Shown: one piece after another, positions 7,757-15,497 of the stretch | Layout of the letters: every line of letters begins with the position of its first letter | How positions within the stretch are numbered: position 1 is the stretch's first letter | Source: CAYIVF01 sp964366875 | Lineage (GTDB): Bacteria > Patescibacteriota > Minisyncoccia > Minisyncoccales > Staskawiczbacteraceae | Direction of reading: 5' to 3' | Assembly: GCA_964366875.1 (NCBI GenBank) | Contig: CAYIVF010000003.1 | Coordinates: 1-48,074 of the forward strand | Length of the DNA: 48,074 bases | Program-made: the position numbers and the translations under genes | The notes under the pieces: generated by a model | What the model was told of the DNA's origin: nothing | What the model saw: only the letters and a program-made list of their open reading frames with translations | Databases searched by the model: none

Positions 7757-9328
7757 ATGAGTGAAAGAAAGGTATTTTTGTGCCGGCTTATCAGGCCTGC
7801 AAATCCGCGAGGACGGGTTAATATCTATAGTCAATTTACCAATAGAACCACGACCTACGGGCTTGTAATGGTGGCGACTGTCATCAATAAGCTTTGGGGC
7901 TGGCGGGTTGAGGTAATTGATGAAGAAAATTATCGCGGTCCAAGAGGCAGAGATGGCCTCCCCAACCATGAGGTCTTACAGCAAGAGAACCCAGCTGATG
8001 TTGTTGGATTTTACTGCGGATTGACAAGCACCATAGAGCGCGTCTGGGAATTAGCAGACTTTTACAAGTCACAGGGAGTAATTACTCTAGCTGGTTCTTG
8101 GCACGCGCACTATTGTCCAGAAGAAACCCTGCGCCATAATATTGATTTGGTGGTGCATGGCGACGCTGAGATGGAAATCATAAAAGTTTTTGCCAATATT
8201 GACAGCGGCCGTCCTTTGCACGAAGGTGTTGGGGGCGTTTCGTATTTGGATAACGATAAGGCGAGGTATGTTCTGCCAAATCTTCGAGATGCTGGTCAGA
8301 TACCCGACTGCGACGAGAGGTTGGTTTTATTAGAAAACAGACTGACCTGCGAAGAATTGAGTCGGTTGCCATATCCTGATTTTGGGCTTGTAAAGTATGC
8401 CAGAATCAAGATATATCCTATTGGCAGAATCCGTGGCTGCAGTATGGGGTGCAAATATTGCACCGTAAAAGGTGGCGTACGGTTTGCCAGCGCCGAGTGG
8501 TTTTTTGGAGTAATTGACTGGCTTGTCAAAACAAGAAGAGCCGAAAGCTTTTTCATTGTAGATGACAGGTCAGAAGAAGATCTCCAAGGAACCCTCAAGT
8601 CTTTTGGGATGGTGGCCGAGAGATATGGCAGAAGACTGAGATTTACTGTTCAGATGCGCTTGGCAGCAGCAAAAAACATCATGCTTTTGGACATCATGAA
8701 AAAAGCTGGTGTTAGAGCAGTCTGTATCGGGTTGGAGTCGCCTATTGAAGAAGAGTTGAAGGCGATGAAAAAGGGACTGGCAGCAAAAGTAATGCTCGGT
8801 CTTCTTAGAGTCTGGCGCAGATACATGAAAGTGCACGGAATGTTTATCTTCGGCTTTCCTGTAGCTGGATTCAAAATGAGCATCGCAGAAAAAATACGGA
8901 GATTCAAAAGATTCATCCAAAGGGCGAGGTTGGATTTTGTTCAGGTGCTTCTGCCCATTCCTTTGCCAGGGAGCGAGCTCTATAGCGAGTACAAAGCGGC
9001 TGGAAAACTCTTCCCGTTGCCAGTTGCTGGATGGAATAAGTACGATGGAAACTTCCTCTTGCTTAAACTAGACAGCAACGTGAGCATGCGGGAGTTTCAG
9101 TCAGCTCATGTAAAAATCATGGCATGGTTTTACGGCCCATTCAGCCTTTTTAGGATGATTTACAGGACTCTGACCCTACCTGTAGATTATTTCTTGCGAG
9201 GTTGGGAATCATGGCATTCTGATTGGGGCCGCGAGGTTATATTGTGGATTGGCCACAATATTGTTACGCGCTGGCTTAAGACCAGAGAAAGCGATGAGCA
9301 CATAGCAAACCTGGAACAAAAAAGCTAG
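7757..9328 (+). CDS. B12-binding-domain radical SAM protein
   Basis: The N-terminal 200 residues have the Rossmann-like layout of cobalamin-binding radical SAM enzymes (ADVVGFYCGLTSTIERVWEL, then VHGDAEMEIIKVF). The radical SAM cluster is C228-x3-C232-x2-C235 in GCSMGCKYCTVKGG, and later strands show RLRFTVQMRL, VRAVCIGLESP and FGFPVAG, typical of the BchE-like superfamily. The substrate cannot be read. Base composition is visibly richer in G+C (about half) than the neighbouring backbone (about a third). The gene has an AAGGA ribosome binding site, its own promoter and a strong terminator at 9336, so it appears to be an independent and probably acquired unit. The start follows an abortive ATG at 7752 that hits a stop after two codons. 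Confidence 0.85.
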   Translation: MSERKVFLCRLIRPANPRGRVNIYSQFTNRTTTYGLVMVATVINKLWGWRVEVIDEENYRGPRGRDGLPNHEVLQQENPADVVGFYCGLTSTIERVWELADFYKSQGVITLAGSWHAHYCPEETLRHNIDLVVHGDAEMEIIKVFANIDSGRPLHEGVGGVSYLDNDKARYVLPNLRDAGQIPDCDERLVLLENRLTCEELSRLPYPDFGLVKYARIKIYPIGRIRGCSMGCKYCTVKGGVRFASAEWFFGVIDWLVKTRRAESFFIVDDRSEEDLQGTLKSFGMVAERYGRRLRFTVQMRLAAAKNIMLLDIMKKAGVRAVCIGLESPIEEELKAMKKGLAAKVMLGLLRVWRRYMKVHGMFIFGFPVAGFKMSIAEKIRRFKRFIQRARLDFVQVLLPIPLPGSELYSEYKAAGKLFPLPVAGWNKYDGNFLLLKLDSNVSMREFQSAHVKIMAWFYGPFSLFRMIYRTLTLPVDYFLRGWESWHSDWGREVILWIGHNIVTRWLKTRESDEHIANLEQKS

Positions 9329-9335
9329 GCGCATG

Positions 9336-9357
9336 GGACGAGCGATCGTCCTTTTTT
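9336..9357 (+). terminator. Intrinsic terminator of the radical SAM gene
   Basis: A perfect 6-bp stem GGACGA/TCGTCC with a GCGA tetraloop is followed by TTTTTT. Confidence 0.9.
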
Positions 9358-9387
9358 ATTTGGCCTGAGAAAAAATAAAATTTTAAA

Positions 9388-9419
9388 CAAAAAAATAGGG
9401 CATACGCGATGCGCAGCCC
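9388..9419 (-). terminator. Intrinsic terminator of the small membrane protein gene (minus strand)
   Basis: Read on the minus strand, GGGC-t-GCGC pairs with GCGT-at-GCCC around an ATC loop with a small internal bulge, followed by a run of seven T. It faces the radical SAM terminator, so the convergent pair is insulated on both sides. Confidence 0.7.
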
Positions 9420-9457
9420 TTTGCTTTTGGAGTTCTCCCCAGCAGTTAGCCGTTTGG

Positions 9458-9871
9458 CTAGTTGCCGGTTTTCGTCGGCGCCTTTTTCTCCGGTGGCGGA
9501 AGGAGAGGTCTGAACCTGTCCTTGCCTACCACGAGAACCTTTTTGACGCCGAGCGGCCCTTGAAATTCGCCGACATATTGCCGTCCTTGGCTGTCCTCAG
9601 CTACGACTGCAGTTGTGCCTTCGGGAGTTCTTTTCTCCCACTGAATCTGGTAGAAATCCTTTTCATCGGCTTCAGTCGCTTGTTGCGCTCGGCAGACCGA
9701 TATCGTTGCCGATGCGGTGCCTATTGCAACGAAGATAAGACAGACAAGAAGGATTGCCCCCGTCTTCCAAGGCGCCCATCTTCCACGGTGGCCGGCAATT
9801 CCTGCTATTATAGCAGCAACTAAGCCGAGTGCCGCTATAAACAAACTAAAAACAAACACCAGCGTCTCCAT
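9458..9871 (-). CDS. Small two-TM membrane protein of unknown function (GC-rich)
   Basis: Not recognised. The 137-residue product has two hydrophobic helices (about residues 4-27 and 36-62) followed by a soluble C-terminal part with alternating hydrophobic strands (RQYVGEFQGPLGVKKVLVVGK) and a Pro/Lys-rich end. The GC content is well above the backbone. The ATG follows a clear AAGGAG ribosome binding site, a -35/-10 pair sits at 9928-9956, and a terminator lies downstream, giving the same cassette layout as the other GC-rich genes. Coding status is supported by this context and by the membrane-protein composition. Confidence 0.65.
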   Translation of the reverse strand: METLVFVFSLFIAALGLVAAIIAGIAGHRGRWAPWKTGAILLVCLIFVAIGTASATISVCRAQQATEADEKDFYQIQWEKRTPEGTTAVVAEDSQGRQYVGEFQGPLGVKKVLVVGKDRFRPLLPPPEKKAPTKTGN

Positions 9872-9899
9872 TTTCGCACTCCTTGTGTTGAGAACTTTA

Positions 9900-9918
9900 G
9901 CACAACCCAGCGTTGTGC
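9900..9918 (-). repeat. Leader inverted repeat GCACAAC/GTTGTGC
   Basis: The 7-bp arms are perfect with a CCAGC loop. It lies between the predicted -10 box and the ribosome binding site of the small membrane protein gene, so it would form at the 5' end of its mRNA or serve as an operator. Confidence 0.5.
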
Positions 9919-9927
9919 CTATTATTT

Positions 9928-9956
9928 AAATTAGCAAACTATTTATGATTTGTCAA
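9928..9956 (-). promoter_or_regulatory. Sigma70-type promoter for the small membrane protein gene
   Basis: On the minus strand, a consensus TTGACA (9951-9956) is followed 17 bases later by TAATTT (9928-9933). The -35 lies within the last codons of uvrB. Confidence 0.65.
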
Positions 9957-11934
9957 TAGTGGGGGTAGAAGAGAGTTTTTTAATTAGGTCCCTGATTTCT
10001 GCCGCCCTTTCAAAATCAAGATTTTTTGCCGCAATTTTCATTTCTTTTTCTAATAATTTTTTATCATGCACTTGCCAGAATTCAGAGACAATATCTTCTT
10101 TTTTAGAAAATCCCCAGTCTCGTATATCTTTAATTATGGGTTTTGGAGTTATTTTATTTTTTTTATTGTATGCTGCCTGTATTTTTCTTCTTCTATTTAT
10201 TTCGTTTATGGCAGACTTCATAGAGCCGGTTATTTTGTCGGCGTATAAAATTATGCGGCCATCGGGGTTTCTTGCCGCTCTGCCCATTGTTTGTATTAAT
10301 GTTGTTTTGTTTCTTAAAAATCCTTCTTTATCTGCGTCTAAAATTGCAACTAAACTAACTTCTGGCAAATCAATGCCCTCTCTTAAAAGGTTAATGCCCA
10401 CCAAAACATCATATTTGCCCTCGCGCAGATTTTTTAATATTTCCGGCCTTTCCAATGTTTTTACTTCAGAGTGCAAATATTGAGTTTTAATGCCTTTTTC
10501 TATTAAGTAATCAGAAATTTCTTCAGCCAGCCTTTTTGTTAAGGTTAATACTAAAACTCTTTGTTTTTTTGTAATTTCTTTTTCTATTTCTCCGATTAAA
10601 TCTTTAATTTGGTTTTCTGTCTTTTTTATTTCTATAGAAGGCTCTAAAAGTCCGGTTGGCCTTATCAGTTGTTCTATAATATATTTGCCTGCTCTTTGTT
10701 TTTCAAAATCAGCCGGAGTTGCTGATACGTAAATTGTTTGTTTTTGCCTTTTTTCAAACTCTGAAAAAGTTAACGGCCTGTTGTCTATGGCAGAAGGCAA
10801 TCGGAAGCCAAAATCAACTAAAGTTTTTTTCCTTATCTTATCTTGTACCGCCATTGCCCTTATTTGAGGCAAGGAAACGTGAGATTCATCAATAAACATT
10901 AGAAATCCGCCCTGCCCTGAACTTGTTGAAGGGTTAAAATAATTAAAGTAGTCAACTAAAGAAAAGGGCGCCTGTCCCGGCTTTCTAAATTCTAGGTGGC
11001 TTGAATAGTTTTCTATTCCATGGCACCAGCCGGTTTCTGAAAGCAGCTCTAAGTCGTAGTTTGTCTTTTGCTCTAATCTTTCAGCTTCTAACAATTTCGG
11101 GGCACCCTCTGGCTCGTTTTTTAGTTCTTTTAATCTGGCTTCTAGTTCCAGTTTTATATTATTGATGGCAATATTAACTTTGTCTTGCGGGGTTACCCAA
11201 AAATGAGCTGGGAAAATCTTTAACTTTGGCCCCAAGTTTTTATACTTTTGGCCAAGGCCTGGTTTTGTTTCAGATATTTTTTCTATTTTGTCTCCCGCAA
11301 ATTCTACTCTTAATATTTTTTCACCGGTAACGATGTAAATTTCAATTATGTCTCCCCGTGCTCTGAATGTGCCGGGTTTAAAATCAATATCATTTCTTTG
11401 GTATTGCAGGTTTGTTAGAAGAGAAAAAAAGTCCCTTCTCTTTATCCCTTGTTTTAACCTTATTTCTAAAGAAATGTTTTCGTAATTTTCAGGCGAACCA
11501 ATGTTATATATGCAAGAAACAGAAGCGACAACAATCACATCTTTTCTCATAGTAACGTCCTGCACTGCTGCGTGCCTCAATCTGTCTATCTCTTCATTTA
11601 TTTTTGCATCCTTTTCTATATATGTGTCTGATTGCGGTATATATGCTTCGGGCTGATAATAGTCATAGTATGAGACAAAGTAGTGGACGGCGTTATTTGG
11701 AAAAAACTCTTTGAACTCCTGGTATAACTGGGCAGCTAAAGTTTTGTTGGGAGATATAATTAAGGTTGGCTTTTGTATTTTTGAAATAACTTTTGCCATT
11801 GTAAAAGTTTTTCCAGATCCCGTAATGCCTAAAAGCACCTGGTCTTTAATACCAGCTTTTAGGTTTTTTGTGAGCTTGGCGATGGCTTGCGGTTGATCGC
11901 CTCTGGGTTTAAACTTGGAAACTAATTTAAACAT
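9943..11934 (-). CDS. uvrB: Excinuclease ABC subunit B
   Basis: UvrB is the damage-verifying helicase-like core of nucleotide excision repair. The sequence shows Walker A GITGSGKTFT (near residue 42), the YYDYYQPEAYIP beta-hairpin that clamps DNA, FIDESHVSLPQ as Walker B/DESH, the helicase motifs SATP and GRAARN, and a C-terminal UVR motif (KNLDFERAAEIRDLIKKL) for contact with UvrA/UvrC. Length 663 is normal. Just before the DESH box, a palindromic insert (10914-10935) adds NPSTSSGQG in frame in a loop. It is convergently placed near the GC-rich cassette and divergent from ruvA with only 14 bases between starts. Confidence 0.98.
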   Translation of the reverse strand: MFKLVSKFKPRGDQPQAIAKLTKNLKAGIKDQVLLGITGSGKTFTMAKVISKIQKPTLIISPNKTLAAQLYQEFKEFFPNNAVHYFVSYYDYYQPEAYIPQSDTYIEKDAKINEEIDRLRHAAVQDVTMRKDVIVVASVSCIYNIGSPENYENISLEIRLKQGIKRRDFFSLLTNLQYQRNDIDFKPGTFRARGDIIEIYIVTGEKILRVEFAGDKIEKISETKPGLGQKYKNLGPKLKIFPAHFWVTPQDKVNIAINNIKLELEARLKELKNEPEGAPKLLEAERLEQKTNYDLELLSETGWCHGIENYSSHLEFRKPGQAPFSLVDYFNYFNPSTSSGQGGFLMFIDESHVSLPQIRAMAVQDKIRKKTLVDFGFRLPSAIDNRPLTFSEFEKRQKQTIYVSATPADFEKQRAGKYIIEQLIRPTGLLEPSIEIKKTENQIKDLIGEIEKEITKKQRVLVLTLTKRLAEEISDYLIEKGIKTQYLHSEVKTLERPEILKNLREGKYDVLVGINLLREGIDLPEVSLVAILDADKEGFLRNKTTLIQTMGRAARNPDGRIILYADKITGSMKSAINEINRRRKIQAAYNKKNKITPKPIIKDIRDWGFSKKEDIVSEFWQVHDKKLLEKEMKIAAKNLDFERAAEIRDLIKKLSSTPTIDKS
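10914..10935 (-). repeat. In-frame palindromic element in uvrB
   Basis: GCCCTGAACTTG...GAAGGGTT (minus strand AACCCTTCAACAAGTTCAGG) encodes NPSTSSGQG just before the DESH motif; same family as the tsaE copies. Confidence 0.75.
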
Positions 11935-11948
11935 GTTAAGATAGAAAT

Positions 11949-12509
11949 ATGATAAGTTATTTAGAGGGAAAAATCATTTTAAAGCGCGACAAGTTTATTA
12001 TATTAGAAGTCAACAATATTGGCTATAAAGTTTTTTTGTCGCGTCAAATCTTGTTAAGGTTACCAGAAATCGGCGAGACTATCAAGCTATTTACATACCA
12101 AAATGTAAAAGAAGACGCCTTAGACCTTTATGGATTTTTAACCTATGAAGGACTGGAATTTTTTGAGACGTTAATGGATATTCGCGGAGTGGGGCCCAAA
12201 TCAGCTTTGGATATTTCAGCTCTGGGGTCTTTAGAAAAAATTAAAGAAAGAATTTTGGCTCAAGATGAAAAAATATTTGAAGGAATTCCGGGTATTGGTT
12301 CAAAAAAGGCGATGACAATAATTTTAGAGCTTACTGGAAAAATAAAAATGTTGGGAAATAAAAAAGATTCTGCCGACGAAGCAGAATCAGCCTTAATGCA
12401 ACTTGGCTTTTCAAAACAGCGGGCAAAAGAAGCGCTGAGTCATGTTTCTGCAAATGTAAAAAATCCCGAAGAAAGAATAAAATTAGCATTAAAAAACTTA
12501 GGTAAATAA
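11949..12509 (+). CDS. ruvA: Holliday junction branch migration protein RuvA
   Basis: RuvA binds four-way junctions and recruits RuvB. It begins MISYLEGKIILKRDKFIILE, the usual OB-fold start, followed by the helix-hairpin-helix pair LMDIRGVGPKSALDI and FEGIPGIGSKKAMTIILEL. The C-terminal domain III has EAESALMQLGFSKQRAKEAL. At 186 residues the length is usual. It heads an operon with a small membrane protein (1 base gap) and a Mur ligase. Confidence 0.97.
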   Translation: MISYLEGKIILKRDKFIILEVNNIGYKVFLSRQILLRLPEIGETIKLFTYQNVKEDALDLYGFLTYEGLEFFETLMDIRGVGPKSALDISALGSLEKIKERILAQDEKIFEGIPGIGSKKAMTIILELTGKIKMLGNKKDSADEAESALMQLGFSKQRAKEALSHVSANVKNPEERIKLALKNLGK

Positions 12510-12510
12510 T

Positions 12511-12816
12511 ATGCAAAATATTTTTATATTTTTGATTGGTTCGTTGTTAGGAATGGTTATTACCCGGTTGTTTGAATTTATTTTAAAAACAAATAAAAAT
12601 TTGAGAAATAAATACTATAAACATCATGAGATTTTTTGGGGGTATCATATTCATCACAGCACGTATGGTATTTTGTTTATTGTAATAAGTATTATTTTAT
12701 TTTTTATAAATCAAGAGATATCAGCTCTATTTTGGGCAGCATTCGGCATTGGAGTTATTATCGTCCACACCATTTCAGACCGCAGGTTTATTTTTATAGA
12801 AAAACAAAGATTGTAA
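12511..12816 (+). CDS. Small three-TM His-rich membrane protein
   Basis: Not recognised. The 101 residues contain about three hydrophobic helices (3-18, 50-68, 74-90). Between the first two is a notable histidine cluster (KHHEIFWGYHIHHSTYGIL), which could bind a metal or heme as in small integral membrane hydrolases or desaturase-like proteins; this is inference from the motif alone. It starts 1 base after the ruvA stop and ends directly before the Mur ligase ATG, so it is almost certainly translated within the operon. Confidence 0.72.
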   Translation: MQNIFIFLIGSLLGMVITRLFEFILKTNKNLRNKYYKHHEIFWGYHIHHSTYGILFIVISIILFFINQEISALFWAAFGIGVIIVHTISDRRFIFIEKQRL

Positions 12817-14010
12817 ATGAACATAAAGGAAACAATCAAAAAATTTATACCCCCTTTTTTATTAAGCATTTATCATTACAAGCTGGCTCTATTGGGAGCT
12901 TTTGTTTTTGGTTTTCCGGGAAAGGATAAAAAAATGAAAATTATCGGGGTGACGGGCACCAGCGGCAAGTCCACAACAGTTGATTTTATAACAAGAATTT
13001 TGGAAGAAGCTGGAAATAAAGTGGCTTCAATCTCAACAATCAGATTTAAGGTGGCTGAAAAGGAATGGGAAAATAAACACAAGATGACAATGCCAGGCCG
13101 CTTTGCAATACAAAAGTTTTTAAAGCAGGCAAAAGACGCAGGGTGCAAGTTTGTTGTTTTGGAAGTTACCTCAGAAGGCATAAGGCAATTCCGCCATAAA
13201 TTTATAAATTTTGATACAGCGGTTTTTACAAACTTAAGCTTAGAGCACATTGAGAGTCATAAAGGTTTTGAGAATTATAGAAATGAAAAATTAAAATTAT
13301 TTAGGGCAACAAAAAACATCCATGTTATAAATACCGATGATGAAAATTCAAAATATTTTTGGGAGATTCCGGCAAAACAGAAAATCGGGTTTTCAATTAA
13401 GGACGCAAGAGAAACAAAATTTAATTTGAATTTAATCGGGGACTTTAATATTTTAAACGCTTTGGCCGCGATTTCTGTTGCAAAGGCATACGGTATTGAT
13501 TTTGACATTTGTAAAAGGGCTTTGGAAAAAGCAAAAGGAATTTCAGGCAGAATGGAAGTTGTATCCGAAAATCCGGTTAAGGTTGTTGTTGATTATGCCC
13601 ATACGCCAGAACAGCTGGAAGCTGTTTACAAAACTTTTAAGGATAAAAAATTAATCTGTGTTTTGGGTTCTTGCGGAGGAGGAAGGGACAAGTGGAAAAG
13701 GCCGGTTTTAGGAAAAATAGCAGGAGAATTCTGCAAAGAAATTATTATCACAAATGAAGACCCTTACGACGAACCACCTATGGAAATTATAAAGGAAGTT
13801 GCATCAGGAATCCAAAATCCAACACCTAACACCCAACACCTAATTTTAGATAGAAAAGAAGCGATAAAAACTGCTATAAAATTAGCAAGACCCGATGACG
13901 TTGTAATAATTACAGGCAAGGGTTCAGAACCTTGGATGTGCGTAGCAAATGGCAAAAAAATGCCCTGGGATGACAGGAAAATAGCCGCAGAAGCGCTGCA
14001 AAGCAGATAG
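12817..14010 (+). CDS. Mur ligase, MurE-like (UDP-MurNAc-tripeptide synthetase family)
   Basis: This is an ATP-dependent amide ligase of cell-wall peptide synthesis. The P-loop GVTGTSGKST is at residues 44-53; TMPGRFAIQKFL, EVTSEGI, FTNLSLEHIESH, GDFNILNALAAI, and the C-terminal DYAHTPEQLEAV and ITNEDPYDEPP match the MurE order. The usual N-terminal UDP-MurNAc-binding domain of about 90 residues is missing, replaced by a short hydrophobic lead. The specificity motif that reads DNPR in meso-DAP-adding MurE reads EDPY here, so the amino acid added cannot be deduced. A tandem CCAACACCTAACACC-type sequence (13818-13842) inserts NPTPNTQHL in a variable loop. Family sure, exact substrate unsure. 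Confidence 0.85.
   Translation: MNIKETIKKFIPPFLLSIYHYKLALLGAFVFGFPGKDKKMKIIGVTGTSGKSTTVDFITRILEEAGNKVASISTIRFKVAEKEWENKHKMTMPGRFAIQKFLKQAKDAGCKFVVLEVTSEGIRQFRHKFINFDTAVFTNLSLEHIESHKGFENYRNEKLKLFRATKNIHVINTDDENSKYFWEIPAKQKIGFSIKDARETKFNLNLIGDFNILNALAAISVAKAYGIDFDICKRALEKAKGISGRMEVVSENPVKVVVDYAHTPEQLEAVYKTFKDKKLICVLGSCGGGRDKWKRPVLGKIAGEFCKEIIITNEDPYDEPPMEIIKEVASGIQNPTPNTQHLILDRKEAIKTAIKLARPDDVVIITGKGSEPWMCVANGKKMPWDDRKIAAEALQSR
13818..13842 (+). repeat. Short tandem direct repeat inside the Mur ligase gene
   Basis: Two to three copies of a CAACACCTA-like unit (CCAACACCTAACACCCAAC) occur in frame and encode PTPNTQHL. Simple tandem sequences of this kind are not part of the conserved ligase and look like a local expansion or dispersed-repeat fragment. 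Confidence 0.55.
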
Positions 14011-14077
14011 CTTGCCTCCCGAGCTGATTTATGGTAAAGTGTAAAAGACATAAGGAATGTCTTTTTTATTTATTGAT

Positions 14078-14218
14078 ATGTCCAAAAAGATGCCAAAATC
14101 AATTAGAAAATTTATTCGCAGAGAAAAAGCCCGCATAAGACGGCAATTTTTGGATGTAAAAAAGCAAGAAGAGCAAATAGCAGGGTTATATAAAAAAATT
14201 AAAGAAAATATTAGCTAA
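14078..14218 (+). CDS. Small basic helical protein, 46 residues, unknown
   Basis: The frame runs from ATG to TAA and encodes a Lys/Arg-rich helical peptide (MSKKMPKSIRKFIRREKAR start, ending KKIKENIS). An in-frame ATG at 14057 would add seven hydrophobic residues, but the 14078 start gives a cleaner basic protein. It lies between the Mur ligase and NIF3-like genes, 12 bases before the next ATG, consistent with an operon member. The composition resembles small ribosome- or nucleic-acid-associated proteins; no family is recognised. Confidence 0.5.
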   Translation: MSKKMPKSIRKFIRREKARIRRQFLDVKKQEEQIAGLYKKIKENIS

Positions 14219-14230
14219 TATTAAACTACT

Positions 14231-15187
14231 ATGAAAATACAAGATATTCAAAAATTATCTATAAAAATGGGTATAGAGTCAGATTTTAGAGGCAAAGAAG
14301 GCGTGCAGAAAGTTTTAGAAGACAAGAACAAAAAGTTTCAAAAAATGTCTAGCCAAGAGCAAGAAGAATTTGACAAAGAGGCGCTGGAAAACCCCTATTT
14401 AGACTCGGGCGTTTATAATGTTTCAGATGACAAAGAAATAAAAAGAGTTTTAGTGGGAATTGACGTGGGTCCCGGGGAAATTTTAATGGCGAAGGAGTTG
14501 GGAGACATTGATCTGATTATAGCCCATCATCCGATAGGAAAGGGATTGGCTCAATTAGCAGATGTAATGGATTTACAGTGTGATGTTTTAAATTTTTACG
14601 GAGTTCCGATAAACATTGCAGAGGGTCTTATGAAAGAAAAGATTTCAGAGGTTGCCAGAGGCGTAAATTCAGCCAATCACCAGCGCACGGTTGACGCGGC
14701 CAAGCTTTTAAGTTTTAACTTAATGAATTCTCATACTCCCTGCGATAATTTAGCCGCCAAATTTTTAAGGGACTTGATAGAAAACAAAAAGATAGAAAGA
14801 ATTTCCGACTTAATAAATACATTAAAAGAAGTTCCAGAGTATAAAGAAGCAATTAAAATCGGAGCCGGTCCTAAAATTTTTGTCGGTTCCCCGGAAAACA
14901 GATGCGGTAAGATAGCCCTTTCAGAAATTACCGGTGGCACAGAAGGTTCTCCTAAGCTTTACGAAAAAATGGCTCAGGCAGGGATTGGCACTGTAGTTGG
15001 CATGCATGTTTCAGAAGAGCATAAAAAAGAAGCAGAAACAGCCAATGTTAATATTGTAATTGCCGGCCATATTTCTTCTGATTCTTTGGGCATGAATCTA
15101 TTTTTAGATGAATTAGAAAAACAAGGAATTGAAATTGTACCGTGTTCTGGACTTACAAGATTTTCAAGAGCAAGGTCCGATGGATAA
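14231..15187 (+). CDS. NIF3-like (DUF34/GTP cyclohydrolase I type 2-like) metal protein
   Basis: The product matches the NIF3/YbgI family of dinuclear-metal proteins of uncertain function. Hallmarks are VLVGIDVGPGEILMAKEL, the metal-binding AHHPIG (residues 98-103), MNSHTPCDNL and a late GHISSDS/GMN region supplying the remaining metal ligands. The first 65 residues are a helical charged extension not seen in short NIF3 proteins. The gene is expressed after the Mur ligase and the small basic frame and ends before the candidate RNA locus. Confidence 0.8.
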   Translation: MKIQDIQKLSIKMGIESDFRGKEGVQKVLEDKNKKFQKMSSQEQEEFDKEALENPYLDSGVYNVSDDKEIKRVLVGIDVGPGEILMAKELGDIDLIIAHHPIGKGLAQLADVMDLQCDVLNFYGVPINIAEGLMKEKISEVARGVNSANHQRTVDAAKLLSFNLMNSHTPCDNLAAKFLRDLIENKKIERISDLINTLKEVPEYKEAIKIGAGPKIFVGSPENRCGKIALSEITGGTEGSPKLYEKMAQAGIGTVVGMHVSEEHKKEAETANVNIVIAGHISSDSLGMNLFLDELEKQGIEIVPCSGLTRFSRARSDG

Positions 15188-15225
15188 ATTGTGAATAAAA
15201 AGTGTGTCTGCGGTGGATAAAAGAC

Positions 15226-15253
15226 TTGACACTTTATATTTAAAGAATAAAAT
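15226..15253 (+). promoter_or_regulatory. Sigma70-type promoter for the candidate structured RNA
   Basis: Perfect TTGACA (15226-15231), a 16-base spacer and TAAAAT (15248-15253) place a transcript start at about 15260, exactly at the first base of the long closing helix of the RNA. Confidence 0.7.
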
Positions 15254-15260
15254 GCAAATA

Positions 15261-15393
15261 TGAGGGGGTGAGAGATTAATTCTCAAGGACAGAGTAGTTC
15301 TAAACGAAAGAGGTCAAAAGTATATACCTAAATTTATTGTCCGAATTTGGGCTCGAGAAGAAACCTAGGTCGTTAGGAATTATAAACCCCCTC
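15261..15393 (+). ncRNA. Candidate structured RNA of unknown family (stand-alone sRNA or leader)
   Basis: The 5' GAGGGGGT (15262-15269) is perfectly complementary to ACCCCCTC (15386-15393), giving an 8-bp closing stem. Inside are a GAGA/TCTC hairpin (15272-15284), a GGACA/TGTCC pairing (15287-15291 with 15338-15342), an AGGT/ACCT hairpin (15311-15329) and a CCTA/TAGG hairpin (15364-15377). A consensus promoter ends 7 bases upstream and an intrinsic terminator follows 8 bases downstream, so a transcript of about 170 bases is predicted. It is not tmRNA, SRP RNA or RNase P by visible motifs. It may be a 6S-like regulator, or a riboswitch-type leader for the EF-like gene 70 bases past the terminator. 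One frame is open for 34 codons but has no standard start codon. Confidence 0.55.
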
Positions 15394-15401
15394 TTCAAAG
15401 G

Positions 15402-15427
15402 CCGCCAGATTAATTCTGGCGGTTTTT
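15402..15427 (+). terminator. Intrinsic terminator of the candidate RNA
   Basis: The 8-bp stem CCGCCAGA/TCTGGCGG with a 5-base loop is followed by TTTTT. Confidence 0.9.
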
Positions 15428-15497
15428 GTTTGATATAATTTATTTTTTTTGTTAAAGTGTAATAAAGGTCTAACATATTAAAAACATAAATAAAATT

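Noticed and set aside
13818..13842. Tandem sequence in the Mur ligase as a CRISPR-like or minisatellite locus
   Set aside because: Only two to three short imperfect units; better described as a small in-frame expansion.
15276..15369. Open frame inside the candidate RNA reading ILKDRVVLNERGQKYIPKF
   Set aside because: The peptide looks plausible but the frame has no ATG, GTG or TTG start, and the surrounding promoter, helix and terminator fit an RNA better.
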